Below, piece after piece: positions 7,043-16,295 of a DNA stretch of 45,868 nt (the first letter of the stretch is position 1; every line of letters begins with the position of its first letter). A program made the translations under genes and the position numbers. The notes beneath the pieces are model-generated. The model did no database searches. It was given only the letters and a program-made list of their open reading frames with translations, and had not been told where the DNA came from. The DNA lies in contig DAISGD010000022.1 of the NCBI GenBank assembly GCA_036823295.1, positions 1 through 45,868 of the forward strand, in the 5' to 3' direction. The DNA comes from UBA4742 sp002403895 (GTDB lineage Bacteria > Actinomycetota > Acidimicrobiia > Acidimicrobiales > Acidimicrobilacustridaceae).

Positions 7043-8242
7043 TTACCGTGTCAGGGCGCCGGTGGGGTCGTCGATCCCGTCGGCCCCGATGAAGCGGGCC
7101 AGGTCCTCGAAGCGACGGCGGACGGCTGCGGTGCGGCGAGCCGAGGAGCGGACTCCGGGCTCGGTATGTACCGACTTGGCCTGCAGGAGCCCCCTTCGGG
7201 TGTCGAGCGCGGCATCGATTCGACCTACCAGTCGGTCGCCGTCGAGCACGGGGAGGACGTAATAGCCGTACTGACGCTTGGCCACGGGGGTGTACACCTC
7301 GAGGCGATAGCGGAATCCCCACAGCGCCTCGGTGCGGTCGCGGTCGCAGATCAGGTTGTCGAACGGCGATAGCAGCGCGAGTCGCGCCGGCTCAAGTTGG
7401 TCGAGGGTGGCAGCGTCGCCGGCGTCGAGGTACCACCTTCCGGCCAGCCCGTCGACGGTCGCCGGCAGGAGTACCCCCTCGTCGACCAGCTCAGTGAGCC
7501 GGTCCCCCAGGTGGGGATAGACGCCACGGGTGAAATGGCGGCTGATCTGGGCGGGAGTGGCGACGCCGAGGGCGCGGATCGCTCGGAGCGCGGCGCGGCG
7601 CACGGCCTCGTCCTCGGTGAGCACCTCGTCGCTCGCGGTCGCCGGCAGGCAGCGCTCGCCGAGGTCCCACCAGCGCAGACCACCAGTGCGGCGGGCCACC
7701 AGCACCTCCCCGGAACCCGTGAGTACTTCCAGCATGAGCGAGACGGTCTTCTCGTTCGACCAGCCCCCGCTCTGCCAGGGATGGAGGGCCAGGTGAGTGA
7801 GGTCTTGGGTGCGCAGCGGTCCGTCTGACTCGAGCGTGGCCATCAGCTCGCGCCGCACGTCATCATTGGCGACGAGCCAGTTCCGTATGCGGGTCGAGCG
7901 GCCCCCGGTGCCGGTCAAGGCCATCTGCATGCGGCGGCGGTGGATCGGCAGATCCGAGCTCGGGACGAGCGAGGCGGCGTGCGCCCAGTACTCGAACAGC
8001 TCGTGATCGACTTCCTGCAGGCGACGCAAGGCGTCGGGCTTGAACCGGCCGACCCGACTCCAGGTCACCAAGAGCTGGGTGCGGGCCACCACCGAGATGG
8101 GGTCGAGCTGGAGGCAACCGAGGTCGCGCACCAGGCCGAGGAGGCTGGCGCGGTCGCGACCGACGCGGGGGCCCGACAGGCGTTGGCCGCGGTAGGCGAG
8201 CCGGCGGGCCTGGACGACACTCAGGCGGACAGGGGCGGGCAC
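7043..8242 (-). CDS. YcaQ/AlkZ-family winged-helix DNA glycosylase
   Basis: This 399-residue protein belongs to the HTH_42 family (PF06224), which includes E. coli YcaQ and Streptomyces AlkZ, glycosylases that unhook DNA interstrand crosslinks and bulky alkyl adducts. The N-terminal LSVVQARRLAYRGQRL and the catalytic QxD motif in GCLQLDPISVVARTQ (Q45, D47) are present. The C-terminal half has the family segments LSPFDNLICDRDR and KRQYGYYVLPVLDGDRLVGR. Length is normal. Translation starts at a GTG 17 bp after the gpmA stop, so the two genes are probably one transcript. The exact lesion is unknown, and many actinobacterial paralogues have not been tested. Confidence 0.85.
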   Translation of the reverse strand: MPAPVRLSVVQARRLAYRGQRLSGPRVGRDRASLLGLVRDLGCLQLDPISVVARTQLLVTWSRVGRFKPDALRRLQEVDHELFEYWAHAASLVPSSDLPIHRRRMQMALTGTGGRSTRIRNWLVANDDVRRELMATLESDGPLRTQDLTHLALHPWQSGGWSNEKTVSLMLEVLTGSGEVLVARRTGGLRWWDLGERCLPATASDEVLTEDEAVRRAALRAIRALGVATPAQISRHFTRGVYPHLGDRLTELVDEGVLLPATVDGLAGRWYLDAGDAATLDQLEPARLALLSPFDNLICDRDRTEALWGFRYRLEVYTPVAKRQYGYYVLPVLDGDRLVGRIDAALDTRRGLLQAKSVHTEPGVRSSARRTAAVRRRFEDLARFIGADGIDDPTGALTR

Positions 8243-8259
8243 CGGATGGGCGGTCAGGA

Positions 8260-9021
8260 TCAGCCGGCCTGGCGGGCCACGGCCTCGGCCGCGACCTTGG
8301 CCGCCTCGGCGTCGCCGAGGAAGTGCTCCTCGATCGGTCGCCCCCGCTCGATGGGCAGGAAGTCATCACCCAGTTCGAAGCGGATGGGTACCCCCGTCGG
8401 CAGGTTGAGTTCCGCAATGTCGCCATCGGAGATGTCGTCGAGGTGCTTGACCAGCGCCCGGAGGCTGTTGCCATGCGCGGCCACGAGCACGGTGTGTCCG
8501 GCGGCGAGATCGGGGACGATGCCGTCGTACCAGTAGGGGAGCATCCGCTCGACGACGTCCTTGAGACATTCCGAATCGGGCACCACGTCTGGGGGGAGCC
8601 CGGCGTAGCGGGGATCAAGGCGTGGGTTGTCCGGATCGTCGCGGTCCATCGGGGGTGGAGCGATGTCGTAGCTGCGGCGCCACACCTTCACTTGGTCAGC
8701 GCCGAACTCTTGGGCCGTCTGCTTCTTGTCCTTGCCCTGGAGAGCGCCGTAGTGCCGTTCGTTGAGACGCCAACTCCGGCGGACCGGCAGCCAGAGCAGG
8801 TTCATCTCGTCGAGGGCCAGCTGCGCGGTGCGGATGGCCCGGATCTGCATTGAGGTGTGCACCACCTCGGGGATGACGCCCGCGGCGGCCATGGCTTGTC
8901 CGCCGGCGATGGCCTCCGCCCGGCCTTGGTCGCTGAGATCGGCGTCGTACCAGCCGGTGAACAGGTTCTCCTGGTTCCAGGTGCTCTGGCCGTGACGCAA
9001 CAGGACGAGCGTGTGGGTCAT
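8260..9021 (-). CDS. gpmA: 2,3-bisphosphoglycerate-dependent phosphoglycerate mutase
   Basis: This cytoplasmic enzyme interconverts 3- and 2-phosphoglycerate in glycolysis and gluconeogenesis through a phosphohistidine. The 253-residue protein shows LLRHGQSTWN with the phosphorylated H10, LFTGWYDADLSDQGR, the substrate loop RLNERHYGALQGKDKKQTAQ, and the second histidine in VLVAAHGNSLRALVKHL. These are all the features of the dPGM family, about 250 residues long. Its ATG lies 8 nt after a TACGGT box. It is divergent from dnaK and precedes the YcaQ-like gene. Confidence 0.96.
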   Translation of the reverse strand: MTHTLVLLRHGQSTWNQENLFTGWYDADLSDQGRAEAIAGGQAMAAAGVIPEVVHTSMQIRAIRTAQLALDEMNLLWLPVRRSWRLNERHYGALQGKDKKQTAQEFGADQVKVWRRSYDIAPPPMDRDDPDNPRLDPRYAGLPPDVVPDSECLKDVVERMLPYWYDGIVPDLAAGHTVLVAAHGNSLRALVKHLDDISDGDIAELNLPTGVPIRFELGDDFLPIERGRPIEEHFLGDAEAAKVAAEAVARQAG

Positions 9022-9029
9022 GGCCCGAA

Positions 9030-9050
9030 ACCGTAGTCCCGGTGCCGGGA
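9030..9050 (-). promoter_or_regulatory. gpmA -10 box and adjacent palindrome
   Basis: The minus strand has TACGGT at 9035-9030, 8 nt before the gpmA ATG, in the leaderless arrangement. Directly upstream is the perfect inverted repeat TCCCGG-TG-CCGGGA (9037-9050), placed between the usual -35 and -10 positions. It could be an operator, but short GC palindromes are common in such DNA. Confidence 0.4.
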
Positions 9051-9077
9051 TTCATCGTTTGAAAAATTCGTCGCTCC

Positions 9078-9109
9078 AAGTTGATAACTGCAGACTCAAC
9101 TTTTATACT
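9078..9109 (+). promoter_or_regulatory. dnaK promoter overlapping a HAIR-type HspR operator
   Basis: A -35 TTGATA (9081-9086), a 17-nt spacer and a -10 TATACT (9104-9109) form a good vegetative promoter. It overlaps the inverted repeat AAGTTGATA-N7-ACTCAACTT (9078-9102; 7 of 9 arm positions symmetric). This matches the HAIR element bound by HspR (CTTGAGT-N7-ACTCAAG) in arm core and spacing. Bound HspR would cover the promoter. The same type of repeat occurs before clpB, and hspR is the last gene of this operon. Confidence 0.8.
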
Positions 9110-9169
9110 TGTGTGCAACGCAAGATTCTGCTTCCCCGTCCCAACCAGCTCAGCCTCAGGAGAACCACC

Positions 9170-11014
<1,845 letters not shown>

Positions 11015-11015
11015 C

Positions 11016-11561
11016 ATGGCCAACCCCAACGACGTTGGCGCGGGTGGGGGTCCCGATGACGGGGCCCCTACCGACGCCTCGGTCGCCGATGCCTTTGCCG
11101 CGGTCGAGGAGGCTTTCCTCGTAGACGGCGATGACATCGACGGGTTCGGTGCCTCGTCGGTCGAACAGGAACGCGATGAGTATCGCGACGCCCTGCAGCG
11201 GGTGAAGGCCGAGTTCGACAATTACCGCAAGCGCACGGCCAAGGCCGATACCGAGACGCGCGAGCGTGCCGCCGAGAACCTGGTCAGCCAGCTGTTGCCC
11301 GTGCTCGACGCCTGCGACGCTGCCATCATCCACGACGCCACCGACGTCGGCCCCATCTCGAAGATGTTGCTCGAGACCCTGCTCAAGGAGGGACTCGAGC
11401 CCATGGTCCCGGAAGGTGAGCTCTTCGACCCGACCCTGCACGAGGCGGTACTCCACGAACCAGGAGACGGTGGCCAGCCCACCGTCGTCGAGAGCCTCCG
11501 AACCGGCTACCGGTGGAAGGGACGCGTCCTGCGCCCGGCCATGGTCAAGGTCCGGGGCTGA
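11016..11561 (+). CDS. grpE: Nucleotide exchange factor GrpE
   Basis: GrpE releases ADP from DnaK. The 181-residue protein has an acidic, low-complexity N-terminus, then the dimerisation helix (EQERDEYRDALQRVKAEFDN) with the YRKRTAKADTETRERAAENL segment. The C-terminal beta domain ends in LRTGYRWKGRVLRPAMVKV, the GrpE signature. Its ATG starts 1 bp after the dnaK stop, so translation is likely coupled. Length is normal for actinobacteria. Confidence 0.95.
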   Translation: MANPNDVGAGGGPDDGAPTDASVADAFAAVEEAFLVDGDDIDGFGASSVEQERDEYRDALQRVKAEFDNYRKRTAKADTETRERAAENLVSQLLPVLDACDAAIIHDATDVGPISKMLLETLLKEGLEPMVPEGELFDPTLHEAVLHEPGDGGQPTVVESLRTGYRWKGRVLRPAMVKVRG

Positions 11562-11580
11562 CGAGTAGAGGGGAAGGCCG

Positions 11581-12717
11581 TTGGCGCCTCAGCGCGAATG
11601 GTTCGAGAAGGACTATTACAAGATCCTGGGGGTTGCCGATTCGGCGACCCCGAAGGAGATCACCAAGGCCTACCGCAAGCTGGCGCGGGAGCTCCATCCC
11701 GACGCCAACCCGGACAACCCCGCGGCCGAAGAGCGCTTCAAGGATGTCTCCGCCGCCTACGACGTGGTCGGAGACGACGAGCGCCGAGTCGAATACGACG
11801 AGGTCCGTCGGGCCGGGCCCATGGGCGGCCTCGGTGGCTTCGGTACCGGCGGTCGTGGCGGCGGCCCTGGCGATTTCGCCTACAGCTCCACCGACATCAA
11901 CGACCTGCTCGGTGGCCTGTTCAACCGCGGTGGACGCCGAGGTGGGGGTGGCGGTCCCGGTCGTGGCCCCGGCCCTCAGCGCGGTGATGACCTCGAAGCC
12001 GAGATCCACCTCTCATTCCTGGACGCCGTCCGGGGGATGGAGACCGCCATCAACCTGGTGTCGGAGGCCGCGTGCTCGAACTGTCACGGCTCTGGCGCCA
12101 AGCCCGGGACCGCGCCCAGCACTTGCATGAACTGCGGGGGCCGCGGGGTCATCGACGACAACCAGGGGTTCTTCTCGTTCAGCGCCCCGTGCCAGGTGTG
12201 CGGAGGGCGGGGAACGGTGGTGTCCGAGCCATGCCCGATCTGCCATGGTTCGGGAGCCGAACGCCGGCCCCGCCAGGTCAAGGTCCGCATCCCTGCGGGG
12301 GTCAACGCCGGGCAGCGCATCCGCATCAAGGGACGAGGGGGCCCGGGCCGCAACGGCGGGCCTCCCGGTGACCTGTACGTGACGGCACAGGTCACCATGG
12401 ACCTGATCTTCGGTCGCGACGGCCGCAACCTCACCATCACGGTGCCGGTCACGTTCCCCGAGGCCGCGCTCGGTACCAAGCTCAAGGTACCGACGCTCGA
12501 CGGGTCGCCGGTAACCCTCAAGCTGCCGGGAGGTACCAACTCGGGCCGGGTGTTTCGGGTCAAGGGTCGCGGCGTCGAGACCAAGAAGGGCACCGGTGAC
12601 CTTCTCGTCACCATCGAGGTGGCGGTGCCCACCAAGTTGACAGCCGACGAGCGTAAGGCCGTCGAGGCGCTGGCCGAGGCATCGAAGGAATCACCTCGCG
12701 CCCACCTGGGAGTCTGA
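11581..12717 (+). CDS. dnaJ: Chaperone DnaJ (type I Hsp40)
   Basis: DnaJ delivers substrates to DnaK and stimulates its ATPase. This 378-residue protein has an N-terminal J domain with the HPD motif at 39-41 (ARELHPDANPD), a Gly/Phe-poor, Gly/Arg-rich linker, and four CxxCxGxG zinc motifs from about residue 165 (CSNCHGSG, CMNCGGRG, CQVCGGRG, CPICHGSG). The two C-terminal beta domains with GDLYVTAQV and GTGDLLVTIEV follow. All type I features are intact. The TTG start is supported by GAGGGGAAGG just before it and by the MAPQREWFEKDYYKILGV N-terminus. The J domain begins with an extra REWFEKD lead-in, as in actinobacterial DnaJ1. Confidence 0.96.
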   Translation: MAPQREWFEKDYYKILGVADSATPKEITKAYRKLARELHPDANPDNPAAEERFKDVSAAYDVVGDDERRVEYDEVRRAGPMGGLGGFGTGGRGGGPGDFAYSSTDINDLLGGLFNRGGRRGGGGGPGRGPGPQRGDDLEAEIHLSFLDAVRGMETAINLVSEAACSNCHGSGAKPGTAPSTCMNCGGRGVIDDNQGFFSFSAPCQVCGGRGTVVSEPCPICHGSGAERRPRQVKVRIPAGVNAGQRIRIKGRGGPGRNGGPPGDLYVTAQVTMDLIFGRDGRNLTITVPVTFPEAALGTKLKVPTLDGSPVTLKLPGGTNSGRVFRVKGRGVETKKGTGDLLVTIEVAVPTKLTADERKAVEALAEASKESPRAHLGV

Positions 12718-12720
12718 GCG

Positions 12721-12780
12721 ATGATGCAACTCGACGTCCCCACGCCGACAAGCCGGTCGAACGGGAGGGAGGACCGATGA
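12721..12780 (+). CDS. 19-codon ORF overlapping the hspR start (possible leader peptide)
   Basis: An ATG-ATG start 3 bp after the dnaJ stop opens a 19-residue frame (MMQLDVPTPTSRSNGREDR). Its TGA (12778-12780) overlaps the ATG of hspR in the ATGATG sequence. A GGGAG lies 8 nt before it, inside the end of dnaJ. The strong hspR ribosome-binding site (GGGAGGGAGG) is inside this small frame, so ribosomes finishing it would stop at the hspR start. Termination-reinitiation coupling is the simplest role. It could also be chance in an open spacer. Confidence 0.4.
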   Translation: MMQLDVPTPTSRSNGREDR

Positions 12781-13175
12781 TGCAGGACTCGTCCCGCACC
12801 CGAGCGGTGTATGTGATCTCGGTCGCCGCCGAGTTGGCTGGCGTCCACCCCCAGACCCTGCGCATCTATGAGCGCAAGGGCTTGGTCGCGCCGGCGCGGA
12901 CGGGCGGGGGGAGCCGGCGCTACAGCGAGGAGGACATCAACCTCCTGCGCCGCATCCAGGAGTTCACCGACGCCGGGCTCAACCTGGCGGGGGTGAAGCT
13001 GGTGCTCGAACTCGAAAACGAGAACGCGAGCCTGCGCGACGAACTGGCCCGATCACAGGCCGAGGCGGGCGAAGCCGTGCAGCAGACCCATCGGCACTAC
13101 CGACGAGACCTCGTCCCCCTCAGCCAGGCGATGACCCTGTTCGGGCGCAACTCGTCGATCTTCGGCGACCGCTGA
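12777..13175 (+). CDS. hspR: Heat-shock repressor HspR (MerR family)
   Basis: HspR is the actinobacterial repressor of dnaK, clpB and related heat-shock genes. The 132-residue protein has a MerR-type winged helix: YVISVAAELAGVHPQTLRIY, then ERKGLVAPARTGGGSRRYSE and DINLLRRIQEFTDAGLNLAG. A coiled-coil dimerisation helix follows (VLELENENASLRDELARSQ). It is the last gene of the dnaK operon, its usual place. The two inverted repeats before dnaK (9078-9102) and clpB (17870-17894) are its likely operators. Either of the tandem ATGs at 12777 and 12780 could start it; a strong SD lies upstream. Its TGA abuts the stop codon of the converging egtD with no spacer. Confidence 0.95.
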   Translation: MMQDSSRTRAVYVISVAAELAGVHPQTLRIYERKGLVAPARTGGGSRRYSEEDINLLRRIQEFTDAGLNLAGVKLVLELENENASLRDELARSQAEAGEAVQQTHRHYRRDLVPLSQAMTLFGRNSSIFGDR

Positions 13176-14171
13176 TCACGGGATTTTTGACAGGCTGAGG
13201 GCGAAGTCGCCGTCGGGGTCGGTCATCCACCGCTCGAGTCGGAGCCCGGCGGCGGCTAGTTCGGCCTCGACTCCGCTCTGGCGGAACTTGGCGCTGATCT
13301 CCGTGAGCACCTCCTCGCCCTCGGCGAAGGTGACGGTTAGGTCGAGGTCCGTGATGGTGACGGTCTGGTCGACCAGGGAGCGCAAGCGCATCTCGATCCA
13401 TTCGTTCGCCCGGTCGAAGCGAGCCACATGGGCGAACTGCGAGAGATCGAAGTCGGCTCCGAGCTCGCGATTCATGACCTGCAGGACGTTCAGATTGAAC
13501 TCGGCGGTGACCCCGGCGTCGTCGTCGTAGGCCGCTTCGAGACGGTCGACGTCTTTCACCAGGTCGGTCCCCAGCAAGAGGCTGTCGCCCGGCGCCAGCC
13601 CCGCGGTGAGATCCGCCAGGAACCGAGCGCGTTCGTCGGGGGCGAAGTTGCCGATGGTGCTGCCCAGGAACGCGATCATGCGTCTCCCGCCGGACGGGAT
13701 CCGACCGAGGTGGCGCTCGAAGTCCCCCACCACCGCATGCACCTCGACGCCCGGATACTGGGTGGCGAGAGCTTTGGTCGCCGCCCGCAGGGTCGTCTCG
13801 CTGATCTCGAAGGGGATGAAGCGCCGGAGCTGGCCGGCGGCGGCAAACGCGCCGAGCAGGACCCGGGTCTTGTCCGAGGTGCCCGACCCGAGTTCCACCA
13901 TGGTGTCGGCGCCCGAGGCGGCGACGATGGCCGTCGCTTCGGCCCGCAGGATCGTCCGCTCGGCCTCGGTGGGGTAGTACTCGGGCAGCCGGGTGATGGC
14001 ATCGAACAGCTCGCAGCCCCGGTCGTCGTAGAACCATTTGGGTGGCAGGGTCTTGGGCGATGCGGTGAGGCCGGCCCGGACGTCGGCCCGCAGCGCGTCG
14101 TCGAGATCGGTGGGGCCCATCAGCACGTCGACGGTGATCGGGGCGTTCTCGGTTGCCGTCTGGTCGGCCAT
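13176..14171 (-). CDS. egtD: L-histidine N-alpha-methyltransferase EgtD
   Basis: EgtD trimethylates histidine to hercynine with SAM, the first committed step of ergothioneine synthesis. The 331-residue protein has the family signatures PPKWFYDDRGCELFDAITRL and PEYYPTEAERTIL, the SAM-binding TMVELGSGTSDKTRVLL, and LGSTIGNFAPDERARFL. The C-terminal part includes FNLNVLQVMNRELGADFD and EISAKFRQSGVEAEL. The start at 14171 (MADQTATENAP) is supported by a GGAGAT sequence just upstream and by family length; the frame is open a further 26 codons. It is the last gene of the minus-strand egtA-B-C-D operon, 13 bp after egtC. Confidence 0.96.
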   Translation of the reverse strand: MADQTATENAPITVDVLMGPTDLDDALRADVRAGLTASPKTLPPKWFYDDRGCELFDAITRLPEYYPTEAERTILRAEATAIVAASGADTMVELGSGTSDKTRVLLGAFAAAGQLRRFIPFEISETTLRAATKALATQYPGVEVHAVVGDFERHLGRIPSGGRRMIAFLGSTIGNFAPDERARFLADLTAGLAPGDSLLLGTDLVKDVDRLEAAYDDDAGVTAEFNLNVLQVMNRELGADFDLSQFAHVARFDRANEWIEMRLRSLVDQTVTITDLDLTVTFAEGEEVLTEISAKFRQSGVEAELAAAGLRLERWMTDPDGDFALSLSKIP

Positions 14172-14184
14172 GTTGGATCTCCGG

Positions 14185-14940
14185 TCAGTGGGCGATGAGC
14201 TCGACGCCGCCGGCATCGATGCGCACCAAGGTGTGGTCGGGGACGGCATCCCATCCGGGATGATCGTCGAACGGCTCGGAGGCCAGGGTCACCGATCGGC
14301 CGGCGGGCCCGTCGTCGGTGCGGAGATGGAGCGAGTTCCCCCAGCGACTGGCCAGGAGCTGGTTCCCGTCGGTGAGCAGGAGGTTGAAGCGACCGCGGTC
14401 CCGGCTGGGGCCCGACAGCGGCTCGATGATGTCGTCCATGGCCTCCAGCGGGTCGGCGCCGGCATCGATCCGGTCCAGCACCAGGCCGAAGAGCACCTCG
14501 CTGTCCGCGTGGCCGCGCAGGCGATCGCGCCGGGTTGGGCTCAAGGTCTTCCGCAGGGCCTCGCCCACGCCGTCGAGGTAGTCGGCCACGAACCCGTTGT
14601 GGGCGAACATCCACGGGCCCTCGACGAACGGCGCGTTGCCGGCCACCTCAGTGGGTGAGCCGGGGGACTTGTGACGGACGTGGGCCACGAAGCGGCCCGA
14701 CCGGACTCCAGCCAGCTCCGCCAACCCCTGCGGATCCTCGGGCATGGGCACGGCCGATCGGAAGCGCAGTGGCCTCCCGCCCTCGTGGTCGTAGAATCCG
14801 AAGCCCCACCCGTCGGGATTGTCGGTCCCGCTCGACTGCTCGCGTGCCGACGTGCACTGGCGCAGAAGCGAGTGAGGCGTGGCCACGATGAGCTCGGCGA
14901 TGGGCAGGGCGGGGCCCCAGTAGGCCAGGTGGCGGCACAC
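14185..14940 (-). CDS. egtC: Ergothioneine biosynthesis amidohydrolase EgtC
   Basis: EgtC removes glutamate from gamma-glutamyl-hercynylcysteine sulfoxide. The 251-residue protein is a class II glutamine-amidotransferase-type Ntn hydrolase with nucleophile Cys2 (MCRHLAYWGP), so the initiating Met must be removed. Other landmarks are NPDGWGFGFYDHEGG, FVAHVRHKSPGSPT, the oxyanion region PWMFAHNGFVADY, and DSEVLFGLVLD. It begins 2 bp after egtB ends and is followed by egtD. The C-terminal LASEPFDDHPGWDAVPDHTL is typical. The presence of EgtC together with EgtA marks the mycobacterial-type route. Confidence 0.94.
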   Translation of the reverse strand: MCRHLAYWGPALPIAELIVATPHSLLRQCTSAREQSSGTDNPDGWGFGFYDHEGGRPLRFRSAVPMPEDPQGLAELAGVRSGRFVAHVRHKSPGSPTEVAGNAPFVEGPWMFAHNGFVADYLDGVGEALRKTLSPTRRDRLRGHADSEVLFGLVLDRIDAGADPLEAMDDIIEPLSGPSRDRGRFNLLLTDGNQLLASRWGNSLHLRTDDGPAGRSVTLASEPFDDHPGWDAVPDHTLVRIDAGGVELIAH

Positions 14941-14942
14941 GG

Positions 14943-16295
14943 TCAGGCATCCCGGGCGCCGCGGAAACCGGCGAAGATCTGGCGTCGGATCGGGTAGTCC
15001 CAGTTGCGGAACGTGCTCCGCACGGCAACTGGGTCAGCCGACCAGGCGCCACCCCGGAGCACCTTGTACTCCGACCCCCAGAAGACCTCCGAATACTCGC
15101 GGTAGGGCCAAGCCTTGAAGCCCGGGTAGGACCGGAAGTCGCTGGACGTCCATTCCCACACGTCGCCGATCATGGCCAGGCACCCCGACGGGCTCATCCC
15201 CGCCGGGTGGGCCCCCACCGGGTGCGGACCGTCGCTGCGCTGGCCGAGGTTGGCCCGCTCGGTGTTGGGCTCACCGGTACCCCAGGGCCACGGCCTGGTG
15301 GTGCCAGTGGTCGGATCCCATGTGGCCGCTTTTTCCCATTCGGGCTCGGTCGGCAACCGCTTTCCGGCCCAACGGCAATACGCGTCGGCTTCGTACCAGC
15401 ACACGTGTTGCACCGGCTCGTAGAGGTGGCGGGTCAAGTCCAGGCGCCGCCCGAAGCGGAGCACGCTCCAGTCGTGGGTTCCCTCGCGTTGCCAGAAACG
15501 CGGCGCCTCGAGCTGTTCTTCGCCGCGCCACGACCAGCCCGCCGGCTTCCACAGCCGCTCGTCGTCGTAGCCCCCGTCGGCGATGAAGTCACGGTAACGC
15601 TCGTTGGTGACGGGGGTGGTGTCGATGAGGAATGGCGCCAGGTCGACCACGTGGGCCGTTCGCTCGTTGTCATAGGCCCACGGATGGGTGGACGTCCCCA
15701 TGACGAACGGCCCGCCGTCGACGAGGCGCATCTCCGGCAGCGAGGCGACGTCGATCGCCTGGTGCGCCGGTCGCTCCTCGTCGAGGCCGGGAGGCAACGG
15801 CGAGGCCGTCTGCTCGCTGAGGAGCTGGCGGGCGGCCAGGATCGTCTCGTTGTGTTGATGCTCGTGCTGCAGGACCATCCCGTACACGAAGCCGTCGAGC
15901 TGGAGGGCGGGGCACGGATCGGTCAGCTCGATCCGGTCGAGCAGCAGGAGGACCTCGTTACGCACCCGCTCGAGATAGGCGCGGGCGTCGGTCGGTCCCA
16001 GGATGGGCAGCGCGGGCCGCTGCCACCGGGGATGCTCGAACGCGTTGTAGAGATCATCGAGCGTGGGGTCGATCGCTGGTCGGCCATCCAGCTCGCGCAG
16101 CAGCCACAGCTCCTCGTAGTTGCCGATGTGGGCCAGGTCCCAGACGAAGGGAGACATCAGCGGTGACACCTGGGCCCGCTGCTGGGTGTCGTCGAGCCCG
16201 TCGAGCAGGCCCAACGTCCGGGCTCGGGCGCGTGCCAGCTCGTCGGCCAGGACCTGACGGTCGATTCCTCGATGGTGCAGCTCGGTGGCGCTCAT
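14943..16295 (-). CDS. egtB: Hercynine oxygenase EgtB
   Basis: EgtB is the non-haem iron sulfoxide synthase that joins hercynine to gamma-glutamylcysteine using O2. The 450-residue protein has an N-terminal DinB-like four-helix domain carrying the iron ligands: H56 in WDLAHIGNYEE and H144/H148 in LQHEHQHNETIL, with the same spacing of the last pair as characterised EgtB. A C-terminal formylglycine-generating-enzyme-like (FGE-sulfatase) domain includes VDGGPFVMGTSTHPWAYDNE, RLPTEPEWEKAATW, GDVWEWTSSDF and VLRGGAWSADPVAVRSTFRN. The start ATG overlaps the egtA stop by 4 bp. All catalytic parts are intact. Confidence 0.96.
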   Translation of the reverse strand: MSATELHHRGIDRQVLADELARARARTLGLLDGLDDTQQRAQVSPLMSPFVWDLAHIGNYEELWLLRELDGRPAIDPTLDDLYNAFEHPRWQRPALPILGPTDARAYLERVRNEVLLLLDRIELTDPCPALQLDGFVYGMVLQHEHQHNETILAARQLLSEQTASPLPPGLDEERPAHQAIDVASLPEMRLVDGGPFVMGTSTHPWAYDNERTAHVVDLAPFLIDTTPVTNERYRDFIADGGYDDERLWKPAGWSWRGEEQLEAPRFWQREGTHDWSVLRFGRRLDLTRHLYEPVQHVCWYEADAYCRWAGKRLPTEPEWEKAATWDPTTGTTRPWPWGTGEPNTERANLGQRSDGPHPVGAHPAGMSPSGCLAMIGDVWEWTSSDFRSYPGFKAWPYREYSEVFWGSEYKVLRGGAWSADPVAVRSTFRNWDYPIRRQIFAGFRGARDA

